NCBI RefSeq assembly: GCF_013186535.1
Contig: NZ_JABMCZ010000002.1
Location: forward strand, 1,736,001-1,800,000
Origin: Nocardia terpenica
GTDB lineage: Bacteria; Actinomycetota; Actinomycetes; Mycobacteriales; Mycobacteriaceae
Reading direction: 5' to 3'
Length of the DNA: 64,000 bases
The notes below the pieces were generated by a model that was not told the DNA's origin, did no database searches, and saw only the letters and a list, made by a program, of their open reading frames with translations. The position numbers and the translations under genes were made by a program. This document shows, in pieces, positions 8,140 to 16,863 of this stretch (its first letter is position 1; every line of letters starts with the position of its first letter).

Positions 8140-8871
8140 TCACATATTCGCGAACCGCCCGAAATCCCCCTGTGCCCCGCTGTACACATTGACGTCGGTG
8201 TTTCCGGCGATGCCCGGGACCTGGCCGGAATCGGTGGTCTGCCAGAACGTCCAGGTGGGCCAGCCGCCCGGTACCTCGGGCTGGGGGTTGCCGCGGTAGT
8301 CGGCGATCCACAGCGGGTAGGTGGCGAAATCGTGGGTGTCGGCCATGGCCGTCTGCCAGAACCGCGGATAGGTGTAGACGATCGGCACCCGGCCCGTCAG
8401 CGCCTGCACGGTGTTCAGATAGCGATGGGTCCAGTCGATCAGGGCCGCCGGGGGCAGGCCGCCCGAATTCTCCAGATCCAGGACCGGCGGCAGGTCCAGC
8501 GGCCCGTTCTGGCCCAGCACGACCGCCGCGTACAGCGCGGCCTGCGGCTCCGGCGGCAGCTCGGGGTGGGCGTAGTGGTACGTGCCGCGGGCCACCCAGG
8601 CCGCCCGCATGAGCAGGCTGTCCGGCACGAAATAGGGATTCACGTAGTTCAGGCCCTCGGTCGCCTTGAGCATCGCGAAGTTGTTGCCGGACGCGCGGAC
8701 CTCGAACCAGTTGATCAATCGGCCGTCGATATGTTGCCAGGACGACACGTCCGGACCGGTTGGTACGGCAACCGCCGTACCGGTTGCGGAGAGGATGCCA
8801 GCCGCCGCGACAACGGGCAGAAATAAGCGCGCGCGACGAACTTCGGGCCTAGCCAAGAGACGTCGGTACAT
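8140..8871 (-). CDS. secreted GH25-family lysozyme (muramidase)
   Basis: A 243-residue protein with an N-terminal signal peptide (basic start, hydrophobic LFLPVVAAAGILSATGTAVA) followed directly by a GH25 catalytic barrel. Landmarks: GPDVSSWQ (first catalytic strand), FAMLKATEG, TYHYAHP, PPVLDLEN (the catalytic acidic pair), YTYPRFW, PLWIADY, and FWQTTDSG with a final D.N motif. It would cleave the glycan strand of peptidoglycan outside the membrane. No wall-binding domain is present, so binding relies on the catalytic domain. It is transcribed toward the hairpin array, whose stem touches its stop codon. Confidence 0.88.
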   Translation of the reverse strand: MYRRLLARPEVRRARLFLPVVAAAGILSATGTAVAVPTGPDVSSWQHIDGRLINWFEVRASGNNFAMLKATEGLNYVNPYFVPDSLLMRAAWVARGTYHYAHPELPPEPQAALYAAVVLGQNGPLDLPPVLDLENSGGLPPAALIDWTHRYLNTVQALTGRVPIVYTYPRFWQTAMADTHDFATYPLWIADYRGNPQPEVPGGWPTWTFWQTTDSGQVPGIAGNTDVNVYSGAQGDFGRFANM

Positions 8872-8968
8872 GGTTATGAGGGTAAACAGCAGAGGCTGCT
8901 GTGACCAGAGTCATTCGTGTGATATATGCCGAATGGTTGCCCGCAATAGGCGAATTCGGGGAATTGTC

Positions 8969-10306
8969 CTAACCCAGCCAGTCCAGTACCGAGGCGGCCG
9001 TCCACGATTGCTGCATGCTGCCCAGCGGTTCCCCGGTGAACGGGTCGTAGTACTCGGCGAAGCTGCCGTCGCTGGCCTGCCGCAGCCCCTCGGCGCGCAG
9101 CGTGCGGGCGCGTTCGGCCCAGCCGCGCCGGGCGAACACCCAGGAGAACAGCCAGCTCATCACCGGCCAGACCGGCCCGCGCCAGTATTCGCGCGGGCGG
9201 AAATCCCGCGACACCGGCGAGGTCGAGGGCGGCAGCGCGTACCGCAGGTCCGGATGGCCGCAGAAGCGCGGGCCCTCGAACAGCCGCAGCAGGCTGCGCT
9301 CGGTGTCGCGCGGCAGCCCGCCGCACAGCAGCGGGGCGAACATCGCCAGCGTCTCGGTGCTGATCCAGCGGCCCAGCCGCACATCGAAATCGCGGGCGGC
9401 GCCGCTGCGCGCGTCGGTGGTGGCGATGACCCCGGCGCGGAAATAGGCCGCCCACTCGAACAGTTCGCGCACGTCGGCGCGGGGCATCCGGTAGTCCTCG
9501 CCGATATCGGCGAGCACCTCGCACGCCAGCGCGAACACCGCGGTCACGAACACGTCCTCCACCGCGAAGCTCATGGTCGAGGCGAGCTGGAAATCGTCGT
9601 ATCCGCAGCGCCGCATCTGCTCGACCAGCCACAGGTAGCGGTCGTATTCGCGATCGGTGGGCCGCTGCGCGGGATCCACCAGGTGGATGTCGGCGCGCTG
9701 ATAGGGCGGCAGGTCGGCGCCGGGAATCACGTTCTCGTAGGCCCGATCCCAGCGCGGCGAGTTGTCCATGCCGGACTCCCACCCGTGGTAGAGCGTGATG
9801 CGGCCGCTCTGCTTGGGGTCGCGGGCGTGGGCGAGCCAGCGATGCCAGCGCATGAGATCGGGCCAGCGCCGGTTCAGGAACTCCTCGGCCGCGGCCCGGG
9901 TGCTGCGGCCGTGGCGGCGGGAATGATCGAGGATGCGCTGCACCGCGATCGCGTGCACGGGCGGCTGGGTGATGCCCGAGGTGTCCGGGCCGTCGGGGGC
10001 GTTGACGGCCAGGCGGCGGCACTCCCAGCGGCCTGGACCCGGGAAGTACCCGTCGCGGCCGCCCGCGAACACGATGTGCGGAATCATCCCGTTCTTCCAC
10101 TGCGCCGACAGCAGGGTGTCGAGTTCGACCACCGCGCGCTCCACGCTCAGCGGCGCCAGCCCGACCGCGACGAACGCCGCGTCCCAGCTCCACATGTGCG
10201 GATAGAGCCTGGGGGCGGCGCTGGTCATCGTCCCCAGGTCGTTCCCGCGCAGCAGATAGGCGGCGCGCGCCGCCAACTGCGTGGGGGTGAAACCCGGCCC
10301 GTTCAT
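8969..10306 (-). CDS. GH63-like glucosylglycerate/mannosylglycerate hydrolase
   Basis: A 445-residue (alpha/alpha)6-barrel enzyme without a signal peptide. It matches the mycobacterial glucosylglycerate hydrolase (GgH) pattern: MWSWDAAFVAVGL near 38-50, GWESGMDNSPRWD near 175-187 and SFAEYYDP near 415-422. Asp181 and Glu418 sit within one residue of the catalytic pair I recall for M. hassiacum GgH (Asp182, Glu419), and the lengths agree. The product would be glucose and glycerate, helping cells recover from nitrogen limitation. A glycerate kinase occurs at 28.3 kb and could use the released glycerate, but the genes are not linked. Confidence 0.82.
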   Translation of the reverse strand: MNGPGFTPTQLAARAAYLLRGNDLGTMTSAAPRLYPHMWSWDAAFVAVGLAPLSVERAVVELDTLLSAQWKNGMIPHIVFAGGRDGYFPGPGRWECRRLAVNAPDGPDTSGITQPPVHAIAVQRILDHSRRHGRSTRAAAEEFLNRRWPDLMRWHRWLAHARDPKQSGRITLYHGWESGMDNSPRWDRAYENVIPGADLPPYQRADIHLVDPAQRPTDREYDRYLWLVEQMRRCGYDDFQLASTMSFAVEDVFVTAVFALACEVLADIGEDYRMPRADVRELFEWAAYFRAGVIATTDARSGAARDFDVRLGRWISTETLAMFAPLLCGGLPRDTERSLLRLFEGPRFCGHPDLRYALPPSTSPVSRDFRPREYWRGPVWPVMSWLFSWVFARRGWAERARTLRAEGLRQASDGSFAEYYDPFTGEPLGSMQQSWTAASVLDWLG

Positions 10307-10380
10307 CCCCCCATTCTGCGGTGCCGCCTCCCCGCGCGCGTGTCGGCGGCCCTCGAGATGTGTCCGGCCTGTTCAGACGT

Positions 10381-10442
10381 ACCCGGCCCCTCCAGCAGTA
10401 CCCGGCCCCTCCAGCAGTACCCGGCCCCTCCAGCAGTACCCG
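10381..10442. repeat. 19-bp tandem repeat upstream of the SDR gene
   Basis: Three perfect copies of ACCCGGCCCCTCCAGCAGT at 10381-10399, 10400-10418 and 10419-10437, plus the first bases of a fourth. The array ends about 30 bp before the SDR start codon, in the gap between divergent genes. It shares only the CCCGG core with the hairpin family and has no hairpin loop. Confidence 0.9.
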
Positions 10443-10470
10443 ACGAAGTCGGGTCGATACCGTGGACCGC

Positions 10471-11169
10471 ATGTCGACTCCCAGTTCCTATTCCCGGCCG
10501 ATCGCCCTGGTCACCGGTGCCAGCCGCGGGCTCGGGGCCGCGATCGCGCGGGAACTCGCCCCGACCCACGACCTGCTGCTGGGCGCCCGCTCGGCGGCGG
10601 CGCTGTCGGAGATCGTGGCCGAATTGCCCCCGGCCACCGCCTGGCCGGTCGATCTCACCGACTACGACGCCCTGGCTCGCGCGTGCGCGCCGATCGAACG
10701 GCTGGACGTGCTGGTGCACAACGCGGGCGTCGCCGACCTGGGCACCATCGCCGAGACCCCGGTGGCACTGTGGCGCAATACGCTGGAGGCCAATCTGATC
10801 GCGGTCGCCGAGCTGACCCGGCTGCTGCTGCCCGCGCTGCGCGCCGCCGAAGGCCATGTGGTGCTGATCAATTCGGGCGCCGGGCTGCGCGCCAATCCGG
10901 GCTGGGGCGCGTACGCCGCCAGCAAGTTCGGGCTGCGCGCCTTCGCGGACGCGCTTCGGCTCGAGGAGCCGCGGCTGCGGGTGACCTCGGTGCATCCGGG
11001 TCGCATCGATACCGATATGCAGCGCGCCATCGTCGCGGGCGAGCGGCGGGAGTACCGGCCGGAGGAGTTCCTCACCGCCGAGACGGTGGCCGGAACGGTC
11101 CGGCAGGCGATCGAGACCCCGCGCGACGCGCACCCGGCCGAGATCGTGCTGCGCCCGATCGCCCGCTGA
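10471..11169 (+). CDS. short-chain dehydrogenase/reductase
   Basis: A 232-residue cytosolic SDR. The Rossmann nucleotide motif is TGASRGLG near 16-23, LDVLVHNAGVADLG is the NNAG-type structural motif, and the catalytic residues are Ser in LINSGAG and Tyr-x-x-x-Lys in YAASK. HPGRIDTDM follows at the usual place. It is somewhat short for the classical group but complete. The ATG at 10471 is chosen because the N-terminal strand starts just after it; a GTG nine bases upstream is an alternative. The upstream region carries a 19-bp tandem repeat. The substrate is unknown. Confidence 0.87.
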   Translation: MSTPSSYSRPIALVTGASRGLGAAIARELAPTHDLLLGARSAAALSEIVAELPPATAWPVDLTDYDALARACAPIERLDVLVHNAGVADLGTIAETPVALWRNTLEANLIAVAELTRLLLPALRAAEGHVVLINSGAGLRANPGWGAYAASKFGLRAFADALRLEEPRLRVTSVHPGRIDTDMQRAIVAGERREYRPEEFLTAETVAGTVRQAIETPRDAHPAEIVLRPIAR

Positions 11170-11255
11170 CATGCGGCTGACGTGTCGCTCCGGGCGAGGA
11201 CCGTGGCGGTGGCTACCGTGGGTCGCCTAGGCACGATGCACGGGACGGTGGTGAG

Positions 11256-12062
11256 ATGAGCTCGACTCCGAATCGGCGGCAGTGGCTGACCCTGATGGCC
11301 GCGGGCACGGTCGCCGCCTTGACGGGATGCTCTGCGGCACAGAGCGATACGACGCTGCCCAGCGGTTCGGCGGCCGGTCTCGAGACCCCGCCGCCGCGGC
11401 GGCCGCTGCTGCCGCCCCCGCCCGCCGGGCCGAAGACCCGATTACCGCGCGGCACCATCACGGCGCTACCCGGCCCGGGCACGAACCTGGCGCTGACGGT
11501 CGACGACGGTGCCAGCCCCGAGGTGGTCGGCGCGTACATCAAATTCGCCCGCGACACCGGTGCGCGCTTCACGTTTTTCGTTACGGCCCACTACGATTCG
11601 TGGACCGTGCACCGGGATGCATTGCGCCCCCTGGTCGATTCCGGGCAGATCCAGCTCGGCAATCACACCTGGGACCACCCGGCGCTGACCAAGATATCCG
11701 GCGCCCGGGTGGCCGATCAGCTGAATCGCACGAAAACGTTCCTGCGCAACAACTTCGGCGTCGACGGCACGCCGTTCTACCGTCCGCCCTACGGCTTCCA
11801 CGACGCCACCGTCGACAAGATCGCCGCCGACTGCGGCTACACCGTCCCCACCCTGTGGTACGGCTCCTTCGGCGACTCCTCCATCGTCACCGAGGACTAT
11901 CTGGTCCAGCAGGCCCAGAAATATTTCAACCCGCAGGCCGTCGTCATCGGCCACGCCAACCACCCGGCCGTCACCCACTGCTACGACCGCCTGGTGGGAA
12001 TCCTCGTTCAGCGCAACCTGTCCATGGTCACGCTGAACGACGTGCTGCTGCCTCCGGCCTGA
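11256..12062 (+). CDS. secreted polysaccharide deacetylase (NodB domain) lipoprotein
   Basis: A 268-residue NodB-homology enzyme that probably de-N-acetylates a cell-wall glycan outside the membrane. The N-terminus combines a twin-arginine motif (RRQWL) with a hydrophobic stretch and lipobox LTGC near residue 25. Catalytic motifs are TVDDG (metal/base Asp; usually TFDDG), HTWDHP (metal His pair), RPPYG, and a C-terminal HANHP in place of the usual LLH-type motif. A Pro-rich linker of about 40 residues separates anchor and domain. The stop lies four bases from the convergent leuS stop. The target glycan (peptidoglycan or other) cannot be told. Confidence 0.85.
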   Translation: MSSTPNRRQWLTLMAAGTVAALTGCSAAQSDTTLPSGSAAGLETPPPRRPLLPPPPAGPKTRLPRGTITALPGPGTNLALTVDDGASPEVVGAYIKFARDTGARFTFFVTAHYDSWTVHRDALRPLVDSGQIQLGNHTWDHPALTKISGARVADQLNRTKTFLRNNFGVDGTPFYRPPYGFHDATVDKIAADCGYTVPTLWYGSFGDSSIVTEDYLVQQAQKYFNPQAVVIGHANHPAVTHCYDRLVGILVQRNLSMVTLNDVLLPPA

Positions 12063-12066
12063 GGCG

Positions 12067-14886
12067 TCAGGCCACCACGTTGACCAGGCGGCCCGGGACG
12101 ACGATCACCTTGCGGGGCTGCTTGCCGTTCAGGAACTCGCGCAGTTTCTCGTCGGTCAGGGCGGCCGCTTCGATGGTGGCGGCGTCGGCGTCGGCGGGAA
12201 CGCTGATGCGGCTGCGGACCTTGCCGTTGACCTGGATCGGGTATTCGACCGAATCCGCCACCAGCAGTGCTGGATCGGCGACCGGGAACGGGCCGTGCGC
12301 CAGCGCGGTGGTGTGACCCAGCCGCTCCCACAGCTCCTCGGCGATGTGCGGGGCCAGCGGGGCCAGCATCAACACCAGCGGCTCCACCACCGAGCGCGGC
12401 GCGCCCTGCGGATACTCCTTGGTCAGATGGTTGGACAGCTCGATCAGCTTGGCGCCCGCGGTGTTGTCGCGCAGCGCGGCATAGTCGCCGTCGACGCCGT
12501 CGATCGTCCGGTGCAGCAGCCGCAGGGTGGCGTCCCCCGGCTCGGCGTCGGTGACCCGCACGCCGCCGGTCTCCTCGTCCACCACCAGTCGCCACACCCG
12601 CTGCAGGAACCGGTGCGCGCCGACGACGTCCTTCGTCGCCCACGGGCGCGAGGTGTCCAGCGGGCCCATCGACATCTCGTAGAAGCGGAAGGTGTCCGCG
12701 CCGTAGAGGTCGCACATCTCGTCCGGCGAGATGGCGTTCTTCAGCGACTTGCCGATCTTGCCGTACTCCTGGAAGACCGGGATCTCGTCGCCGGATGCGT
12801 TGACCCAGAAGAACTTTCCGTCCCGCTCCAGCACCTCGGCGGCGGGTACGTACGCGCCGCGCTCGTCGGTGTAGGCGTACGCCTGGATGTAGCCCTGATT
12901 GAACAGGCGGCGGTACGGCTCCGGCGCGGACACGTCGCCCAGATCGAACAGCACCTTCTGCCAGAACCGCGCGTAGAGCAGGTGCAGCACGGCATGTTCC
13001 ACGCCGCCGACGTACAGGTCGACGCCGCCCGGATCGCTCGGGCCGTGCTCGGCCGGGCGCGGGCCCAGCCAGTAGCGCTCGTTCTCCGGCGCGCAGAACG
13101 CCTCGGTGTCGGTCGGGTCGGCGTAGCGCAGCTGGTACCAGGAGCTGCCCGCCCACTGCGGCATCACATTGGTGTCGCGGCGGTATCGCTTGCGCCCGTC
13201 GCCCAGATCCAGTTCGACCTCGACCCAGTCGGTGGCCTTGGCCAGCGGCGGGGACGGCTCGGAGGCGGCGTCGTCGGGATCGAAGGTGACCGGCGCGAAG
13301 TCGCGCACCTCCGGAAGTTCCACCGGCAGCATGGATTCCGGCAGCGGGTGGGCGCGGCCCTGCTCGTCGTAGACGATCGGGAACGGCTCGCCCCAGTAGC
13401 GCTGCCGCGCGAACAGCCAGTCGCGCAGCTTGTACTGCACGGTGCCGCGGCCGTGGCCCTCGGCCTCCAGCCGCTCGACGATCTTGGCCTTGGCGTCCTC
13501 GACGTCGAGTCCGTTCAGATAATCGGAGTTCACCAGCTCGCCGTCGCCGGAGTACGCGCCCGCCGAGACATCGCCCCCCGCGATGACCTCCACGATCGGT
13601 AATCCGAAGGCCGAGGCGAACTCCCAGTCGCGCTGATCGTGGCCGGGCACCGCCATGACGGCCCCGGTGCCGTAGCCGCTGAGCACGTAGTCGGCGACGA
13701 AGATCGGCAGCCGCTGGCCGTCGACCGGGTTGGTGGCGTCCGCGCCGAGGAAGACGCCGGTCTTCTCCTTGTTCTCCTGCCGCTCCAGATCGGACTTGGC
13801 CGCGATCGAGGAGCGGTAGGCCGCAACGGCTTCCGCCGGGGTGCCCGCGCCGAAGGTCCAGCGCGGATCCACCCCGTCGGGCCACCGCGCGGCGACCAGC
13901 CGGTCCACCAGCTCGTGTTCGGGCGCGAGCACCACATAGGTGGCGCCGAACAGCGTGTCCGGCCGGGTGGTGAACACCTCGATGGTCGCACCGGAGGCGG
14001 CGAACCGCACCTGCGCGCCGCGCGAGCGCCCGATCCAGTTGCGCTGCATGGCCTTCACGTTCTCCGGCCAGTCCAGCAGGTCCAGATCGTCGACCAGCCG
14101 GTCGGAGTAGGCGGTGATGCGCATCATCCACTGCCGCAGGCGCTTTCGGAACACCGGGAAGTTGCCGCGCTCGCTGCGGCCGTCGGCGGTGACCTCCTCG
14201 TTGGCCAGCACCGTGCCCAGCCCCGGGCACCAGTTGACCATCGAATCCGACTGGTACACCAGCCGATACGAGTCCAGCGCCGCCTGCCGCTCGGCCACCG
14301 TCAGCTCGGCCCACGCGCGCCCGTCCGGGGTCGGCCGGGCGCCGTCGGCGAATTCGGCCTCCAGCTCGGCGATCGGGCGGGCCTTCCCGGCCACGTCGTC
14401 GTACCAGGCGTTGTAGATGCGCAGGAAGATCCACTGCGTCCAGCGGTAGAACTCGGGATCGGTGGTGGCGAACGAGCGCCGCCGGTCGTGGCCCAGGCCC
14501 AGCCGGTCGAGCTGGCGCTGCATGGTCGCGATATTGGCCTCGGTGGTCACCCGCGGATGCGCGCCGGTCTGCACCGCGTACTGCTCGGCGGGCAGGCCGA
14601 AGGCGTCGTAGCCCAGGGCGTGCAGCACATTGCGCCCGTGCATGCGGTGGTAGCGCGCGAAGACGTCGGTGGCGATGTAGCCGAGCGGGTGGCCCACGTG
14701 CAGGCCCGCACCCGACGGGTACGGGAACATGTCCTGGATGAACAGCTTGTCGGCCGGGGTGTCGCCGCGCAGCGGGCCGACCGGGTTGGGGGCGTGGAAG
14801 GTGCCGCGCTCCTCCCAGATCCGCTGCCACTTGCGCTCGACCGCACCGGCCAGCTCGGCGTTGTAGCGGTGTGGGGTGTCCTGCAC
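12067..14886 (-). CDS. leuS: leucyl-tRNA synthetase
   Basis: A 939-residue class I synthetase that charges tRNA-Leu. The HIGH-type motif is HVGHPLGY near residue 64 and the KMSKS-type motif is KIGKS near 709. The large CP1 editing insertion lies between them and the C-terminal anticodon and tail domains are complete. The GTG at 14886 is preferred because AGGAGAAGG lies at good spacing upstream and VQDTPHRYNAELAG matches the family N-terminus. The reading frame stays open further upstream only through GC-rich antisense of the next gene. It is divergent from the SdpI-like gene. No T-box leader is visible in the 106-bp gap. Confidence 0.97.
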   Translation of the reverse strand: MQDTPHRYNAELAGAVERKWQRIWEERGTFHAPNPVGPLRGDTPADKLFIQDMFPYPSGAGLHVGHPLGYIATDVFARYHRMHGRNVLHALGYDAFGLPAEQYAVQTGAHPRVTTEANIATMQRQLDRLGLGHDRRRSFATTDPEFYRWTQWIFLRIYNAWYDDVAGKARPIAELEAEFADGARPTPDGRAWAELTVAERQAALDSYRLVYQSDSMVNWCPGLGTVLANEEVTADGRSERGNFPVFRKRLRQWMMRITAYSDRLVDDLDLLDWPENVKAMQRNWIGRSRGAQVRFAASGATIEVFTTRPDTLFGATYVVLAPEHELVDRLVAARWPDGVDPRWTFGAGTPAEAVAAYRSSIAAKSDLERQENKEKTGVFLGADATNPVDGQRLPIFVADYVLSGYGTGAVMAVPGHDQRDWEFASAFGLPIVEVIAGGDVSAGAYSGDGELVNSDYLNGLDVEDAKAKIVERLEAEGHGRGTVQYKLRDWLFARQRYWGEPFPIVYDEQGRAHPLPESMLPVELPEVRDFAPVTFDPDDAASEPSPPLAKATDWVEVELDLGDGRKRYRRDTNVMPQWAGSSWYQLRYADPTDTEAFCAPENERYWLGPRPAEHGPSDPGGVDLYVGGVEHAVLHLLYARFWQKVLFDLGDVSAPEPYRRLFNQGYIQAYAYTDERGAYVPAAEVLERDGKFFWVNASGDEIPVFQEYGKIGKSLKNAISPDEMCDLYGADTFRFYEMSMGPLDTSRPWATKDVVGAHRFLQRVWRLVVDEETGGVRVTDAEPGDATLRLLHRTIDGVDGDYAALRDNTAGAKLIELSNHLTKEYPQGAPRSVVEPLVLMLAPLAPHIAEELWERLGHTTALAHGPFPVADPALLVADSVEYPIQVNGKVRSRISVPADADAATIEAAALTDEKLREFLNGKQPRKVIVVPGRLVNVVA

Positions 14887-14992
14887 TGTCCTGCCTTCTC
14901 CTAGCTGAATGTCCCCCGACAAGCCTCGCTCACCAGGGTAAACGGGTGCCGACCGGGGGCTTGCAACGGCCCCTCGCCCGCGGCGGAGTACC

Positions 14993-15409
14993 GTGAGCCG
15001 GGTGTTCGTGGTGGCGCTGTTCCTGTTCGTGCTGGCGGCTGTGGCCGTCGTCACCGGGGCGCTCGGGCTGACCGGTGCCCTCCCCCGCAATCGTTTCTTC
15101 GGTGTGCACACCGAAGAGGCGCTGCGCACCGAGGAGACCTTCCGGGTCGCCAATCGCGTCGCGGCCCCCACCTCGATCGCCGCCGGTGTGCTGCTCGCCG
15201 GGGGCGGACTGATCGCCCTGGTCGCGGGCGCGATCGTCGGCCTCGCGGTCGCCGCGGCGGTCCTCGTCATCGCGCTGTTCACCCTCGGCGCGGGCGCGAA
15301 CGCCGCCGCCGGAGCCATCGCCGGTATGGCCCCGGCCCCCGAGGTCGGCGGCTGCGGCCACGCCTGCGGCGCCTGTTCGCTGCGCGACGCCTGCCAGCCG
15401 GCCAACTGA
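14993..15409 (+). CDS. SdpI-family membrane protein with C-terminal cysteine cluster
   Basis: A 138-residue protein with three hydrophobic segments (about 3-25, 58-78 and 80-105) and the SdpI/YhfL signature RNRFFGVHTEEALRTEETF between the first two. It is divergent from leuS and shortly precedes a HAD phosphatase gene. Characterised SdpI gives immunity to the toxin SDP in Bacillus, but most actinobacterial members have no known role. The C-terminus carries CGHACGACSLRDAC, four cysteines and a histidine that could bind a metal; this is not a standard SdpI feature. The start is the GTG just upstream of the first membrane segment. Confidence 0.75.
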   Translation: MSRVFVVALFLFVLAAVAVVTGALGLTGALPRNRFFGVHTEEALRTEETFRVANRVAAPTSIAAGVLLAGGGLIALVAGAIVGLAVAAAVLVIALFTLGAGANAAAGAIAGMAPAPEVGGCGHACGACSLRDACQPAN

Positions 15410-15419
15410 GTTCCGCGCC

Positions 15420-16034
15420 GTGGCACCGGAATTGACGGTCGGCTTCGACCTCGACATGACGCTGATCGATTCCCGGCCCGGCATCCGCACCTGCTATCAG
15501 GCACTGGCCGAGCGCACCGGTGCGCGCATCGACTGCGATCTGGTGGTCACCCGGCTCGGCCCGCCGCTCGAGGACGAACTCGCGAACTGGTTTCCCGCCG
15601 ACCGGGTTCCGGCCGTGGCCGAGCTGTACCGCGAGATGTATCCCACGCACGCGGTCACCGGCACCCTGGCCATGCCCGGCGCCCGCGAGGCGGTCGAGGC
15701 CGTGCGCGCCGCCGGCGGCCGCGCGGTGGTCGTCACCGCCAAGTACGAACCGAACGCGCGACTGCACCTGACCCACCTCGGCATTCCCGCGGACGCGGTC
15801 GTCGGCGACCTGTGGGCCGAGCGCAAGGCGCAGGCGCTGCGCGAGCACGGCGCGAGCGTCTACGTCGGCGACCACATCGGCGATGTGCGCGGCGCCCGGA
15901 CCGCGCGGGCGTATTCGGTCGCCGTGGCCACCGGGCCGTGCGACGCGGACGAATTACGTGCCGCCGGAGCCGATGTCGTGCTCGACGACCTCACGGCCTT
16001 CCCGGCCTGGCTGGCCGACCACGTCGCCGCCTGA
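15420..16034 (+). CDS. HAD-superfamily phosphatase (phosphoglycolate phosphatase-like)
   Basis: A 204-residue HAD hydrolase. Motif I is FDLDMTLID (nucleophile Asp and acid/base Asp two residues on), motif II is VVTAK, the motif III lysine is in ERKAQAL, and motif IV is VGDHIGDVRGA. The helical cap of the beta-phosphoglucomutase/Gph type lies between motifs I and II. The GTG start follows the SdpI-like stop by ten bases, so the two are probably co-transcribed. Substrate is unknown; phosphoglycolate or a small sugar phosphate is typical for the subgroup. Confidence 0.85.
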   Translation: MAPELTVGFDLDMTLIDSRPGIRTCYQALAERTGARIDCDLVVTRLGPPLEDELANWFPADRVPAVAELYREMYPTHAVTGTLAMPGAREAVEAVRAAGGRAVVVTAKYEPNARLHLTHLGIPADAVVGDLWAERKAQALREHGASVYVGDHIGDVRGARTARAYSVAVATGPCDADELRAAGADVVLDDLTAFPAWLADHVAA

Positions 16035-16039
16035 CGACC

Positions 16040-16074
16040 GCTGTGCCCCCGGACGAAATGTCCGGGGGCACAGC
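16040..16074. terminator. bidirectional hairpin terminator
   Basis: Perfect 15-bp arms (16040-16054 and 16060-16074, GCTGTGCCCCCGGAC and its complement) around GAAAT. It sits between the convergent HAD phosphatase and ABC permease genes. There is no long T-run, which is common in high-GC actinobacteria. Confidence 0.8.
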
Positions 16075-16089
16075 GTTCCCCTCGTTATT

Positions 16090-16863
16090 TCAGTTGGTCT
16101 TGCGGTGGAACATCGTGGTCGACAGGGCGTAGCCGACCACCGCGAAGCCGACGCACCAGGCGACGGCGATGATCCCGTTGCTGCCGATCGCCGTCCCCGT
16201 CAGCAGCCCGCGCAGGGTCTCGGTGATCGGGGTGAACGGCTGGAACTCGGCGAACTGGCGCACCCCGACCGGCATGGAGTCGGTCCGCACCAGGCCGCTG
16301 CCCAGCATGGGCAGGTAGGCGATGAGGCTGGGCGAGTTGCTGGCGGCCTCCGGCGAGGAGGCGGCCATGCCGAAGGCCGCGCCGAGCCAGCACATGCCGA
16401 ACAGCATCAGGGTCAGCAGGCCGATCGCCGCCAGCCATTCCACGGCGTTCGCGTGCGGGCGGAAGCCGGTGAGGAACCCGACGCCGAACATGAGCGCCAG
16501 CCCGACCAGCCCTTGCAGCACGGTCCCCAGCACCTGCCCGGTGAGCATGGACGAATGCCTGACCGGCATGGCCCGGAAGCGGTTGACGAAGCCCTTCGTC
16601 ATATCCGATGCCACCGCGACGGAGACGACGACCACCATCATGGCCGGGATCATCAGCAGGATGCCGGGCGTGAGGTAGTCGATGTAGTGGCCGCCGCCCA
16701 TGCCCTTGCCCAGCGTGCCGCCGAGCACATAGGTGAACAGCAGCATCAGCCCCACCGGCATGATGATGACGGCGACGGTCATTCCCGGATATCGCATGGC
16801 GTGCACCAGATTTCGGCGCAGCATGGTCTTGGAGTCGATGACGGTGTCGGTCATGATGCTCAT
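16090..16863 (-). CDS. ABC-2 type exporter permease (DrrB-like)
   Basis: A 257-residue membrane subunit with six hydrophobic segments and the ABC-2 core, including LTPGILLMIPAMM, FVNRFRAMPV and a late FAEFQPFTPITETLRGLL loop typical of DrrB. With the neighbouring DrrA-type ATPase it would form a multidrug or natural-product exporter. Its ATG overlaps the ATPase TGA (ATGA), indicating coupled translation. It is the last gene of the EXLDI-ATPase-permease run and ends at a strong hairpin terminator. Confidence 0.9.
   Translation of the reverse strand: MSIMTDTVIDSKTMLRRNLVHAMRYPGMTVAVIIMPVGLMLLFTYVLGGTLGKGMGGGHYIDYLTPGILLMIPAMMVVVVSVAVASDMTKGFVNRFRAMPVRHSSMLTGQVLGTVLQGLVGLALMFGVGFLTGFRPHANAVEWLAAIGLLTLMLFGMCWLGAAFGMAASSPEAASNSPSLIAYLPMLGSGLVRTDSMPVGVRQFAEFQPFTPITETLRGLLTGTAIGSNGIIAVAWCVGFAVVGYALSTTMFHRKTN

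Noticed and set aside
14887..14992. T-box or other leader upstream of leuS
   Set aside because: The 106-bp gap has no specifier-loop or T-box core and a direct AGGAGAAGG-GTG start.
12067..15504. Extended leuS start near 15504 giving 1145 residues
   Set aside because: The added N-terminus is antisense of the SdpI-like gene and the real family N-terminus follows a good ribosome site at 14886.
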